Positions 27,124 through 36,052 are shown, counted from the first letter of the stretch. The stretch is DNA of 61,256 nt from Oscillospiraceae bacterium (GCA_031270605.1 JAISXG010000055.1:1-61256); one strand, 5' to 3'. Program-made: numbers and translations. Notes: generated by a model from the letters alone, not told the origin.

Positions 27124-28614
27124 TCAATATTTATAAAAATGTTTTTTCTTTTGATATTGCGGTTCACAGGTGAGATTGAGCCCCAGCTTTCTATAGACAT
27201 CTTCGTCCACCTGCGCGAGCATCACCGTGGAGTGCGCCTCGCAGCCGCGCAGGCGCGGCAGGCATTCCATCGCCCGTTTGGCATATTCGCTGGAAGCGGC
27301 GCTGATCGACAGGGCAATGAGCACCTCGTCTGAATGCAGCCGCGGATTGCGCCCGCCCAGCATGCCCGTTTTGAGCGTTTGAATCGGCTCAATGACACAA
27401 GGGTCAATCAGATGCAATGCCTTTTCCATATTGCACAAATGCTTCACCGCATTGAGCAGCGCCGCCGCGGACGCGCCCAACAGAGGGGATGTTTTGCCCG
27501 TGACGATCGTGCCGTCGGGCAGTTCAATCGCCACGGCGGGCTGGTTTTCTGTTTCCTGCGCACGCTCAAACGCCGCGCTCACCACAGGGCGGTCATCCTC
27601 TGAAATATTCAACTGTTTCATAAGCATTTCAATTTTTTCGGCCGGAGACTGCAGGGAGCGCCCTTTGCGAATGTCGCACAATGTCGCAAAATACCGCCGG
27701 ATAATTTCGTCAGAAGCCGCCCTGCGCACTTTTTCATCGTCGCAAAAGCAATAGCCCGCCATGTTCACGCCCATATCCGTGGGAGATCTATAAGGGCTTT
27801 TGCCCGCAATGCGCTCAAACATCTCGTTTAAAACGGGAAAAACCTCAACGTCCCGGTTATAGTTGATGGCCAGTTTGCCGTAGGCCTCCATGTGATACGG
27901 GTCGATCATATTCACATCGTTGAGGTCCGCCGTGGCGGCTTCATAGGCAAGATTGACCGGATGCTTGAGCGGGAGATTCCAGATGGGGAAGGTTTCAAAT
28001 TTCGCATAGCCCGCCTGAATGCCGCGCTGATGCTCATGATACAGCTGCGACAGGCAGGTCGCCATTTTGCCGCTGCCCGGCCCCGGCGCGGTAATCACCA
28101 CAAGCGGGCGGCTAGTTTCAATGTATTCATTTTTGCCAAATCCCCCGTCGCTGAAAATATGCTTGATATTGTATGGGTAGCCCTCGATGGTGTAGTGCAA
28201 AAACACCTTGATGCCCAGACGCTCCAGCTGATTTTTGAATACAAGCGTGTTCGGCTGCGAATCAAACTGCGTAATGACCACGCTGCCCACAAACAGGCCG
28301 GTTTCTGAAAAAGCGTCCAGCAGGCGAAACACGTCTGAATTATAGCTGATGCCCAAGTCGCGCCGCATCTTGTTTTTTTCAATGTCGGCCGCGTTGATGA
28401 CAATGACGATTTCCACATCATTGTCAATTTTTTTCAGCATTTGCAGCTTGCTGTCAGGCAAAAAGCCGGGAAGCACGCGCGATGCGTGATAGTCGTCGAA
28501 CAATTTGCCGCCAAACTCCAAATACAGCTTGCCTCCAAATAGCGCGATCCGCTTGCTGATTTCGGCGGACTGCTTTTCGATATACGCATTGTTGTCAAAA
28601 CCTTCTCTAACCAT
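27124..28614 (-). CDS. DUF1846 family protein
   Basis: 496 aa. The N-terminus (REGFDNNAYIEKQSAEI, KLYLEFGGKLFDDYHASRVLPGF) and VVITAPGPGSGKMATCLSQLYHE are diagnostic for DUF1846 (PF08903), a conserved Firmicutes family with a P-loop-like GPGSGK segment. The biochemical role is unclear. ATG 28614 gives the family's usual length of about 495; a longer frame from 28692 would add an atypical N-terminus. It is 113 bp ahead of the lipase gene. Confidence 0.85.
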   Translation of the reverse strand: MVREGFDNNAYIEKQSAEISKRIALFGGKLYLEFGGKLFDDYHASRVLPGFLPDSKLQMLKKIDNDVEIVIVINAADIEKNKMRRDLGISYNSDVFRLLDAFSETGLFVGSVVITQFDSQPNTLVFKNQLERLGIKVFLHYTIEGYPYNIKHIFSDGGFGKNEYIETSRPLVVITAPGPGSGKMATCLSQLYHEHQRGIQAGYAKFETFPIWNLPLKHPVNLAYEAATADLNDVNMIDPYHMEAYGKLAINYNRDVEVFPVLNEMFERIAGKSPYRSPTDMGVNMAGYCFCDDEKVRRAASDEIIRRYFATLCDIRKGRSLQSPAEKIEMLMKQLNISEDDRPVVSAAFERAQETENQPAVAIELPDGTIVTGKTSPLLGASAAALLNAVKHLCNMEKALHLIDPCVIEPIQTLKTGMLGGRNPRLHSDEVLIALSISAASSEYAKRAMECLPRLRGCEAHSTVMLAQVDEDVYRKLGLNLTCEPQYQKKKHFYKY

Positions 28615-28755
28615 TGCAGTGAATCCAATCCTTTCACCCGGCACAAAAACTGTCGGTTTTTGTAACAATTTTCTAAATTTATATGATATCATTTCTTTCT
28701 CTTTTTTGCAACAGCAATCTGAACGGCGATTTACCGGATATTTTTTAAAATAAAA

Positions 28756-28789
28756 AAAATCCTGCAGGCACAAAGGCTTACAGGATTTT
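28756..28789 (-). terminator. Hairpin terminator
   Basis: AAAATCCTG / CAGGATTTT with A-rich and T-rich flanks; ends the minus-strand gene at 28867-29316. Confidence 0.65.
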
Positions 28790-28866
28790 CATTTAGCTGG
28801 AAAAACACTGCAAAAAAGATTTGTGTTCATTTGGCGTTGCTCGATGTTTAATCGCCAAATTGCAAT

Positions 28867-29316
28867 TTATTTATCTTGCTCTACAAAGCCTCTGAATATT
28901 AAGCACACAAAAATAAAACATAATACCGCTCCGCCGCCCATTACTCCAGGATATAGAATGCTTGCATTGATATTTGATTCAGTTATCAGGATTAAAACAA
29001 AGGCAGCAGCAGATACGATCGCGCCCGCAAATGAACCGCAGGCGATGGCTCCAAAACCCCTGTACAGTCTTGCCTTTGACAGTATCCTTGAAAGACCCTT
29101 GACTCTTTCGCTTATAAGCTCTGCCAACCCTGCAAATATTAAGGCGGCGCATATCAGACCCCCCAAAACAACCAAAACAAAAACGCCCTTATTCTGCATA
29201 TACACCGGATTTTTTAACAGACAAAGAGCCAATCCTGTATAATAAGCAATCCAACCTATGTTACCCAATATATCATAGCACCACCATTGCTTATCTGTTA
29301 TTGTCAATTTATACAT
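28867..29316 (-). CDS. Hypothetical four-helix membrane protein
   Basis: 149 aa with hydrophobic segments near 14-34, 45-65, 90-112 and 118-140, short loops and a positively charged middle (SERVKGLSRILSKARLYRG). No recognised family. Preceded and followed by terminators, so it is probably monocistronic. Confidence 0.6.
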   Translation of the reverse strand: MYKLTITDKQWWCYDILGNIGWIAYYTGLALCLLKNPVYMQNKGVFVLVVLGGLICAALIFAGLAELISERVKGLSRILSKARLYRGFGAIACGSFAGAIVSAAAFVLILITESNINASILYPGVMGGGAVLCFIFVCLIFRGFVEQDK

Positions 29317-29420
29317 ATTCTGTTTCCCCCGTGGGTTCTTTATTTGCAGACTTAAATTCTTGTTTATCTGTGTGATATCGCAAGTTTTAGTCTATGATAT
29401 CACAGTTTTGTACAGAAAAA

Positions 29421-29455
29421 AAGGCATATCTTCCCCTTGATGGAAGCTATGCCTT
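29421..29455 (-). terminator. Hairpin terminator
   Basis: AAGGCATATCTTCC / GGAAGCTATGCCTT with one mismatch. In the minus direction it is followed by TTTTTCT, 50 bp past the HD-domain gene. Confidence 0.75.
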
Positions 29456-29505
29456 TTCTGGAAGGTTAGGTCAAAAAAGATGCCATGGTTTTGTTTCATA
29501 AACAC

Positions 29506-30156
29506 CTACAAAATAAACTTTTCAAAATACTGTTTTGCTTGTAAAAGCCATTGATGAGGATATAGAATTATATTGTTATCAATAATATAATTTATATAAG
29601 CATAACTGGCTTTCTCTAACGAAACAGATAATTCTTTTTTAACTATATCATAAAATGGCGGCTTGCCATCTTGATCCCATGACAGTTTATCAGCAATAAA
29701 TAATGCCATATCAGATTCTGAAGGATTATCTTTCAATGTTGTATGACATTCGATAGAAGATAATATATTAGGATCAAAAATTTTAAATAATGATTCAGAT
29801 AACAATTTCGATACTCTTTGGTGCAAAAGAAAAGGATATCTTTTTTCTGATTCATCAATAAAAAGCATACCATTCACAAAATAATTCAACATATCTTTTG
29901 GTTGAATAACCACACTTATATCATGTAAAAACCCGCTCACTTTGCAATTTGTTTCATCAAGACCATACATTTTAGCTATTTGTACGTTTGTATCAGCAAC
30001 AGCTTTTACATGCTTATATGTATCGCCTTTGCCATTAAGTTCGAGAAGATTTTTTACATCAATCTCCATGTTACCTGTGATTTCAGGTACATTAATATAT
30101 TCATATGTATTAATATTCAAATTACCTAACACCTCACATGTTTTAATTCTGTTCAC
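29506..30156 (-). CDS. HD-domain hydrolase, YqeK-like
   Basis: About 216 aa. YKHVKAVADTN supplies the first His, and GFLHDIS is the HD pair. LLHQRVSKLL, IECHTTLKDNPSESDMALFIADKLSWDQDGKPPF and YINYIIDN follow the YqeK pattern. YqeK proteins hydrolyse diadenosine tetraphosphate symmetrically (established for the family). Start choice is uncertain. GTG 30156 is favoured because homologues keep the LNINTYEYI segment; ATG 30186 has no visible site, and an internal ATG before EIDVKNLL would also keep the whole HD domain. A longer frame runs through the tRNA gene and is rejected. Codon use is AT-richer than in the neighbours. Confidence 0.75.
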   Translation of the reverse strand: MNRIKTCEVLGNLNINTYEYINVPEITGNMEIDVKNLLELNGKGDTYKHVKAVADTNVQIAKMYGLDETNCKVSGFLHDISVVIQPKDMLNYFVNGMLFIDESEKRYPFLLHQRVSKLLSESLFKIFDPNILSSIECHTTLKDNPSESDMALFIADKLSWDQDGKPPFYDIVKKELSVSLEKASYAYINYIIDNNIILYPHQWLLQAKQYFEKFIL

Positions 30157-30215
30157 AATTGCTTCACTTCTCCGAATGTAACGCATATACAATTGTATTT
30201 TAGCACACATAATGT

Positions 30216-30250
30216 AAAGAAGTCGACTGCAAACAACAATCGACTTCTTT
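30216..30250 (-). terminator. Hairpin behind tRNA-Pro
   Basis: 11-bp perfect stem AAAGAAGTCGA / TCGACTTCTTT. The tail is only moderately T-rich. Placed between the tRNA and the HD-domain gene. Confidence 0.5.
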
Positions 30251-30262
30251 CGACAAAAATTG

Positions 30263-30338
30263 TGGTCCGAGTGGCGAGACTTGAACTCACGGCCTCTTGA
30301 CCCCCAGTCAAGCGCGCTACCAACTGCGCCACACCCGG
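30263..30338 (-). tRNA. tRNA-Pro (anticodon GGG)
   Basis: Full cloverleaf on the minus strand: acceptor CCGGGTG/CACTCGG (with one G-U), D arm GCGC...GCGC, anticodon stem CTTGA/TCAAG around loop CTGGGGG (30301-30307), T arm GTGAG TTCAAGT CTCGC, discriminator A and encoded CCA. Anticodon GGG reads CCC/CCU proline codons. No phage attachment is seen here. Confidence 0.95.
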
Positions 30339-30356
30339 TTGCTAACAGCGAAAAAC

Positions 30357-30385
30357 ATAGTATCACAAAAAAACAAGAAATGCAA
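30357..30385 (-). promoter_or_regulatory. tRNA-Pro promoter
   Basis: TTGCAT (30380-30385), 17-bp spacer, TACTAT (30357-30362) with an extended TG. The predicted start is about 10 bp before the tRNA. Confidence 0.65.
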
Positions 30386-30690
30386 GAGGTGTTTCTAAAA
30401 ATTCCAGAAAAAATTCCAGGCTTCTGTTTTCCTGAGCCTCCCACTCTGGACAGTGACTCCATCTTCCTCTTGTTATCTTAAATAAAAAGCCATACAGTGC
30501 GGTGAGGATTCACTGCCCATGCAAAGCACTGGTTCGGGCTGTTTCAATTTATCCGCGCGCAAAAACACCGCCCGCAGGCATGCTGCCGTTTTTCATAGTT
30601 AATTCTTTCAGAAAATGTCCAGAAAAAACACGCGTAAAAGCTTTATATATGATTTTTTGCACGTGGAGACCGACCTGTTTTCAAATGACT
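30386..30690. other. Intergenic region, nothing recognised
   Basis: 305 bp between the tRNA-Pro promoter and the end of the beta-helix gene. Only weak GC hairpins (CCGCCCGCAGGCATGCTGCCG) are visible, and no convincing terminator or reading frame. Confidence 0.5.
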
Positions 30691-32286
30691 TTACGATAAC
30701 CGCCCTGAAACATAAACATTGTTTCTTTCATGAACGGCAACACAGTTTTCTCTGAGGATGCCCTTCTTTCCGCTGCGCAGCTCATTGTTTTGAATCACCA
30801 GATTTTCCGCGCACTTTACGGTTATGGGATAGCTGTCATTCCCTGACTCAATATAATTGTTTTCAATAAGAATGTTCTTGTGAACCGGTTTCCTGGGATT
30901 CGCTACCGCGATCTCAATGGATATGCCCGTATCATAATTCAGAATTCTGTTGTTTCTGATAATCAGGTTTTCGGTGGTAACGCCCTCGTGCCAAAAGGCC
31001 TCGGCGGCAACATGAATCCCCGCCCACGATTTGCAGTCAAGGATGTTGCCCTCAATCAAAACATCGCGGGTCTTGACCAGAATCGCCCTTGCCAAATGTT
31101 TTTTGACAGAGCAGTTCAGGAACTCCATGCGGGGCAATTGGCAGATATCTGCAAACAGTGCGTCTTCTTCCAGCTCCGGCACGTCCTCAAGGAACTCTAC
31201 AATCTGCGTATAATTTGTGAAATCGGGCTCGACGGCCTTCACTGTGAATACCCCTGCGGGCGTCAAATCCTCAAACCGGCACAATTCTATCTTGTCGCCG
31301 ACGTTGAAATAATCGAGCTTTGAGCAATGGGTCCCCGTGGGGGCTTTGACTTGGAGCGTATAACGCGTTCCCTCTTGTTTTATCACCGAATGATAATAGG
31401 TGTGCACATTGCTCGCATCGTCCCCGTGGCCGTTAAAAACGCAATTGACATATCTCAGCAGCCCTGTGCAGGAGGTAAAATGCGTGGCGTCTGTGTTTGT
31501 TGACATGCAGTAACCCGCTCTTGGAACGACTTTCAGCCCGTCGAGAAAAACATCATGGCTTCTGTGGCCGACGACCCCCATGCCGCAGTGCGTGTGAACC
31601 GTTATGTTGTGCAGCTCGGTGTTTTCAGCCTCATAGATCAAAATCGAAGGGCGATAATGAAAAGTATGCGTCAGATAGACCTCGTCGCCCCCGCAATCCT
31701 CTGCGCCATAAAAACGATAAATGTTGCCCCTCAGGTGTTGTGTGTGTGATGATTTTGTGACCCCGCATATTTCTGCCGCCTGCGTGTTCACGCACAGCAT
31801 GCGAAGGGTCGGCATTTCACAAGAAAGCAGGGGTTCACTGCCAAAATCCACGTCAATAAAAGGAACAGGTCCCGCTGTTTTTTCGCTTTTTAATAGTTTA
31901 CCGCGCGAGAACGCCGCCCGCTCAAGGTCGATTGTGAAATTTTTGAGCGTGACATTTTTGCAGAATTGGCAGGAGATGTTTTCCATAAACCCGTCAAAAA
32001 CAAGGGTCGCTCCGTTACCGTCAATGGCGATATCCTCTGCGCCCTTTAAATCAATGCCGATCTGATACTCAAAATCATAGGTAAAAATCAGCTTTTCGGG
32101 GTCTTTTGTATATTTGCCCCGCATAATGTCCCGCTGAAGCTCGACCGCCCTGGCATCCTTTAAATGATAGATCGTTGCGTCCAGCAGCAGAGTTGTGCCG
32201 GGATTGTGGCAGAGATAGCTTGCGGCCGCCCTGAAAACGGCCATATCGTCGCCGCCGTTGAATTGATTGATATGTATTGTGTTCAT
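30691..32286 (-). CDS. Right-handed beta-helix protein, possibly GH110-like
   Basis: 531 aa with many short PbH1-type coils (NITVHTHCGMGVVGHRSHDVFLDGL, NVTLKNFTIDLE, NLIIRNNRILNYDTGI, NILIENNYIESGND). The segment STNTDATHFTSCTG...CVFNGHGDDASNVH resembles the active-site strands of GH110 alpha-1,3-galactosidases, with candidate acidic residues in the DD pair. This is recognition by eye and needs a profile search. No signal peptide is seen, so it would be cytoplasmic. ATG 32286 follows AGGTGATTCT; the longer frame is unsupported. It stands alone. Confidence 0.65.
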   Translation of the reverse strand: MNTIHINQFNGGDDMAVFRAAASYLCHNPGTTLLLDATIYHLKDARAVELQRDIMRGKYTKDPEKLIFTYDFEYQIGIDLKGAEDIAIDGNGATLVFDGFMENISCQFCKNVTLKNFTIDLERAAFSRGKLLKSEKTAGPVPFIDVDFGSEPLLSCEMPTLRMLCVNTQAAEICGVTKSSHTQHLRGNIYRFYGAEDCGGDEVYLTHTFHYRPSILIYEAENTELHNITVHTHCGMGVVGHRSHDVFLDGLKVVPRAGYCMSTNTDATHFTSCTGLLRYVNCVFNGHGDDASNVHTYYHSVIKQEGTRYTLQVKAPTGTHCSKLDYFNVGDKIELCRFEDLTPAGVFTVKAVEPDFTNYTQIVEFLEDVPELEEDALFADICQLPRMEFLNCSVKKHLARAILVKTRDVLIEGNILDCKSWAGIHVAAEAFWHEGVTTENLIIRNNRILNYDTGISIEIAVANPRKPVHKNILIENNYIESGNDSYPITVKCAENLVIQNNELRSGKKGILRENCVAVHERNNVYVSGRLS

Positions 32287-32423
32287 AGAATCACCTATAT
32301 CGTAATATATACCCTTGCCCTTGACTATAACACAATTTATGAAAGCGCTCAAGAGAAAGTTCCTTGATGTCATCCGCATGCTTGCCCCGTGACGAATTTT
32401 TTGAGAATACGGCAAGGCACATC

Positions 32424-32452
32424 TTGACAAATTACGCGAAAAACCGTATTAT
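32424..32452 (+). promoter_or_regulatory. guaA promoter
   Basis: TTGACA (32424-32429), 17-bp spacer, TATTAT (32447-32452). Confidence 0.8.
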
Positions 32453-32457
32453 GAAAT

Positions 32458-32612
32458 GATAGATTTGGGCGTGGGGCTTTCGGCAAACAAGCATGGCCGG
32501 CTCCACACCCGAAAGCCGCGCACCCCCTTTCTGCGCAGCATAACACAACAAAAAGCCTGTTCTTTCTTATGCTTCGGATGTTGGCTTGAACAGGCTGTAT
32601 TGATCATACGGA
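32458..32612 (+). promoter_or_regulatory. Structured leader of guaA
   Basis: The leader of about 165 nt contains two long-range helices: GGCTTTCGG/CCGAAAGCC (32475-32483 with 32509-32517, 9 bp, flanked by GTGG/CACC-type pairing) and AGCCTGTTC/GAACAGGCT (32554-32562 with 32588-32596, 9 bp). It does not match the purine, ZTP or guanidine motifs that I know, and there is no U-run. Regulation of GMP synthesis is therefore a guess. Confidence 0.4.
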
Positions 32613-32624
32613 GGATGAAAACAG

Positions 32625-34148
32625 ATGCATGAACTGATCCTTGTTTTAGATTTCGGCGGGCAATACAAGCAGCTGATCGCGCGGCGTGTGCGCGAAAGCG
32701 GCGTTTATTCCGCCATTATGCCCTGCGAAACACCCATTGAGGAAATCCGGGCGCTCAACCCCATCGGCATTATTCTGACGGGCGGGCCCGCCAGCGTTTA
32801 CGCAGATTCATCCCCGAAATGCGACCCTGCGTTATTTTCCTTAGGTATTCCGATTCTCGGCATTTGCTACGGCATTCAGATTATGACGCATCTGCTCGGC
32901 GGCGAGGTAAAAAGCTGTGACGTGAGTGAATACGGCGTGACGGCAATGGAAATTGTGAAGGACAGCGCCCTGTTCACATCGCTTGAGCCATCTCAGGCAG
33001 TTCTTATGAGCCATACGGACTTTGTGTCCGCCCCCCCCGCAGGTTTCACTGTCACCGCAAAAACAGGCAACTGCCCTGTGGCGGCAATTGAAAACGCAGC
33101 AAAAAAGCTCTTCGGCGTGCAGTTCCACCCCGAAGTCAAGCACACCGAACACGGCATGAAAATATTGCAGAATTTCTTGTTTGATGTCTGCAAAGCCAAA
33201 CGTGACTACTCCATGCAGGATTTCATTGAACGCCAAGTGAAAGAAATCCGTGAGACAGTGGGAGATAAAAAAGTAATGCTCGCGCTCTCCGGCGGTGTGG
33301 ACTCCTCAGTATGCGCGGCGCTGCTCTCAAAAGCGATTCCGGGGCAGCTGACCTGTGTGTTTGTCAACCACGGCTTCATGCGCAAGAATGAACCGGAGCA
33401 GATTGAGGCCATTTTCAGCAATATGGATTTAACGTTTATTCATGTCAACGCGGTTGACCGTTATATGGAAAAACTCAAGGGCGTGTCCGACCCGGAGGAA
33501 AAGCGAAAAATCATCGGCACGGAGTTTTATCTTGTGTTTCAGGATGTGGCCAACGAAATCGGCAGCATAGACTTTTTGGCGCAGGGCACGATTTACCCCG
33601 ATGTAATCGAATCCGGCAAAAAGAATTCGGCAAAAATCAAAACACACCACAATCTTGTGGATCTGCGTGAGGTTTGCAACATCAGCGGCCTGATCGAACC
33701 GCTGCGCGAGCTGTTTAAAGACGAGGTGCGCAAGCTGGGCACCCTGCTCGGCCTGCCGGAGTCGCTCGTTATGCGCCAACCTTTCCCCGGCCCCGGCCTT
33801 GCGGTGCGCACCATCGGTGATTTGACAAAGGACAAGCTGGATTTGCTGCGCGAAGCTGACGCAATTTTACGCGAGGAGCTTGACGACTGCGGCGAAGAGC
33901 TGAGCCAGTATTTTGCAGTGCTTACAAACACACAGTCCGTCGGCGTGATGGGTGACGAGCGCACCTATAACCACGTTGTGGCGCTGCGCGCAATCACAAC
34001 AACCGACTTTATGACGGGCGAATTCGCGAGAATCCCCTATGACATCCTCGCAAAAATCTCCCGCCGCATCACGAATGAGGTTCGAGGCATCAATCGTGTG
34101 GTGTACGACATCACGTCCAAGCCCCCCGCCACAATCGAGTGGGAATGA
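32625..34148 (+). CDS. guaA: GMP synthase (glutamine-hydrolysing)
   Basis: 507 aa. It converts XMP to GMP with glutamine and ATP. Class I amidotransferase domain: GICYG with Cys81, and FHPE with His168/Glu170. The ATP pyrophosphatase domain starts with SGGVDSS (222-228), and the C-terminal dimerisation domain ends with the standard IEWE. Start ATG behind CGGAGGATG. The 3' end (CAATCGAGTGGGAATGA) is a known integration hot spot for islands and phages; here an integrase gene lies 80 bp downstream. Confidence 0.97.
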   Translation: MHELILVLDFGGQYKQLIARRVRESGVYSAIMPCETPIEEIRALNPIGIILTGGPASVYADSSPKCDPALFSLGIPILGICYGIQIMTHLLGGEVKSCDVSEYGVTAMEIVKDSALFTSLEPSQAVLMSHTDFVSAPPAGFTVTAKTGNCPVAAIENAAKKLFGVQFHPEVKHTEHGMKILQNFLFDVCKAKRDYSMQDFIERQVKEIRETVGDKKVMLALSGGVDSSVCAALLSKAIPGQLTCVFVNHGFMRKNEPEQIEAIFSNMDLTFIHVNAVDRYMEKLKGVSDPEEKRKIIGTEFYLVFQDVANEIGSIDFLAQGTIYPDVIESGKKNSAKIKTHHNLVDLREVCNISGLIEPLRELFKDEVRKLGTLLGLPESLVMRQPFPGPGLAVRTIGDLTKDKLDLLREADAILREELDDCGEELSQYFAVLTNTQSVGVMGDERTYNHVVALRAITTTDFMTGEFARIPYDILAKISRRITNEVRGINRVVYDITSKPPATIEWE

Positions 34149-34227
34149 CGATATTAGAGCCGGGAACCCAGTATTATCAAGGGTTCCCGGCTCTTTTTTT
34201 ATCATAAGCGTTCCAAAAGCGTTCCAA
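34131..34227. other. Putative left attachment region (attL) of the prophage
   Basis: The last 18 bases of guaA (34131-34148) resemble the target used by many integrative elements, and host-type sequence ends here. Directly before the integrase stop lie two 9-bp tandem copies of GCGTTCCAA (34208-34216 and 34219-34227) at 11-bp spacing, which could be core or arm sites for the integrase. The exact crossover cannot be placed without attR. Confidence 0.55.
34157..34201 (+). terminator. guaA terminator
   Basis: 13-bp perfect stem GAGCCGGGAACCC / GGGTTCCCGGCTC followed by TTTTTTT. It also isolates host transcription from the prophage. Confidence 0.9.
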
Positions 34228-35397
34228 TTAAATTTTTTCGGCTTCTTTTTCAACATTTTCCAGTCGGTCTGCAATGTTTGACAGAGCGTTGCTCTCAGGC
34301 GTTACATCCTCCTCGGTACCACTTTCAGCTTGACGCTCGAGATCTTCCGCAATCGCTTCCATTTTGTCCGGGTAGAGGTGGGAATAAGTTTCCATCGCCA
34401 CCTTGACGGTATCTCCCAGACGCTCCGCTACGGCAACGATAGAGTAACCCATTTCAACCAGAAGCGCCGCATGGGAATGACGGAGATCATGAATCCGAAT
34501 ACGTTTCATTCCAGATGCCGCGGCGATACGGTCAAGTTCCGTATTTAATGTACCATGCGTAAAATAAAAAATCCGGTCATCTTGACCGATGCCGTACAGG
34601 GCACTAATGTATTTCTGTACCTCGTCATACAAGAAGCCAGGCATAGAGATATCCCGGAAACTGTTGTCTGTTTTGGGTGGTCCAGAAACATCCTCCCCCT
34701 CTTTTCTATGGTGTGTCTTCTCAATGTGGATAGCTTTAACATCGAAAATATCGGAAGGAGTCAGATCGAGACACTCTCCAATGCGCATGCCTGTCCAATA
34801 CAATAAAAGCAACGCAACCCGAAACCCCGGTTTTTTGACAAACTGAATTGCGGTGTTAAACTCGGACACCGTCCAGAATTTCATTTTCCCGGCCTTTTTT
34901 TTGCCCATAAATCCAGCAGGCTTGCAAGGATTTTGTGGGAGATTATAGAACATCACAGCATAATTAAAGATAGCCGATAATCGACTGTTTATTGTGCGGA
35001 TGTAAGTAGCCGCATATTTTCGGTTAGTGCGCGGATTGACTGCGGCCATGACAGTGTTTTGCCAATTTCGGATTGTCACCGCACTGATCTCGTTGACCTG
35101 AAGCTCGCCGAAATAAGGCAGAAGCCATTTATCAATAATGCTGTCCTGTGTTCCCTGTGTTCCATCGCGCACTCGGTGCTTCGCGTCTTGGCGATACAGG
35201 TCGACCAATGATGCAAAGGACATGTCGCAGCTCCGCTTGTTCTTCAGCAAAAACTCACGCTCAAAAGCGAGGGCGTCACTCCGTTTTTCAAAGCCTTCCT
35301 TTTTCTTTTTACGCCGACTTCCAGTCCAGTCAGTATACCAAAAATCGGTTTTCCACTTTACTGCACCGCTTTTTGTTTTGTATTTTGTTGCTGGCAT
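34228..35397 (-). CDS. int: Tyrosine-type phage integrase
   Basis: 389 aa. N-terminal arm-binding domain (1-55), SAM-like core-binding domain (60-165, FASLVDLYRQDAKHRV...), catalytic domain with Arg205 (TGMRIGE), Lys near 242, HDLR (His303, Arg306) and the nucleophile Tyr338 in ETYSH. LGD replaces the usual LGH, a common variant. A charged tail of about 45 residues extends past the usual end. ATG follows GAGGAGGGGC. It is divergent from the lytic genes and next to guaA, so it should mediate integration and excision there. Confidence 0.95.
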   Translation of the reverse strand: MPATKYKTKSGAVKWKTDFWYTDWTGSRRKKKKEGFEKRSDALAFEREFLLKNKRSCDMSFASLVDLYRQDAKHRVRDGTQGTQDSIIDKWLLPYFGELQVNEISAVTIRNWQNTVMAAVNPRTNRKYAATYIRTINSRLSAIFNYAVMFYNLPQNPCKPAGFMGKKKAGKMKFWTVSEFNTAIQFVKKPGFRVALLLLYWTGMRIGECLDLTPSDIFDVKAIHIEKTHHRKEGEDVSGPPKTDNSFRDISMPGFLYDEVQKYISALYGIGQDDRIFYFTHGTLNTELDRIAAASGMKRIRIHDLRHSHAALLVEMGYSIVAVAERLGDTVKVAMETYSHLYPDKMEAIAEDLERQAESGTEEDVTPESNALSNIADRLENVEKEAEKI

Positions 35398-35429
35398 AGC
35401 CCCTCCTCGCTGCGCATAAATGGACGCTA

Positions 35430-35999
35430 TTAATTATTAGAATCAAATATAATCTTTAAATATTCATAGTTTTTTGGGGAGAGCACTTGAGAGTATAAGA
35501 TAAGCTGCAGTGTTCGATTCAAGCGCGTCTGCTTTCCTTTTTCAGTTTTTAGGGATTTCGCCTCCCGCATGACGCTGTCATATACACGTTTAATTGCGGC
35601 ATTGATTATGTTATCCTGATCAGCCATGAGTGTAAGCAGCTTGGATTGCAGTGTTGACCGTGGAGCCATACCAGCACTACAGAGGGCAGGTTCTGAATAA
35701 CTGGAGAGCCGTTGCAGAAAAAATACCGCAGTATGATAACCATTAACGGAGGATATAAAATCTTCGCTGGAAACAGATATCTGATAAAATAAATTAAAAG
35801 CTTCAAAATCCCGCGCCGGAGCTGGCGCGGGATTTTCTTCATATACCAATCCACACCGGCAATCTTCGTGCAACGGAGGACCTTGTACTGAGCGGCCATT
35901 TATTATAAAAAAGGCACCTACGGGAACCGCGGTGCCTTCCATTTTACAGCACTGGGGACAACCGGATGCATCCGCAGCAGAGCTCCAAACTTTAAAAAT
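35430..35999 (-). CDS. Phage protein with MuF-like cysteine/His domain, atypical start
   Basis: The first ATG (35942) has no ribosome-binding site, but the frame stays open upstream to a perfect AGGAGG (36008-36013). An ATT at 35999 lies 8 bases downstream of it and is the likely start (infC-like), giving about 189 aa. The N-terminus WSSAADASGCPQC...GPPLHEDCRC matches the C-terminal signature of MuF/SPP1 gp7 minor head proteins (C-x2-C, G.P..H..CRC). The rest is helical and unfamiliar. It sits between integrase and repressor, an unexpected place for a head-protein domain. Function unknown. Confidence 0.6.
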   Translation of the reverse strand: MFKVWSSAADASGCPQCCKMEGTAVPVGAFFIINGRSVQGPPLHEDCRCGLVYEENPAPAPARDFEAFNLFYQISVSSEDFISSVNGYHTAVFFLQRLSSYSEPALCSAGMAPRSTLQSKLLTLMADQDNIINAAIKRVYDSVMREAKSLKTEKGKQTRLNRTLQLILYSQVLSPKNYEYLKIIFDSNN

Positions 36000-36052
36000 A
36001 ATGACTTCCTCCTTTTAGTCCCAAATGATAAAATGTCGACGCAATTCACGCT

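Noticed and set aside
30263-30338. tRNA-Pro as a phage attachment site
   Set aside because: No integrase or duplicated tRNA end is next to it; the integrase lies next to guaA.
30157-30462. Long N-terminal extension of the YqeK-like protein
   Set aside because: It would be translated through the tRNA-Pro gene.
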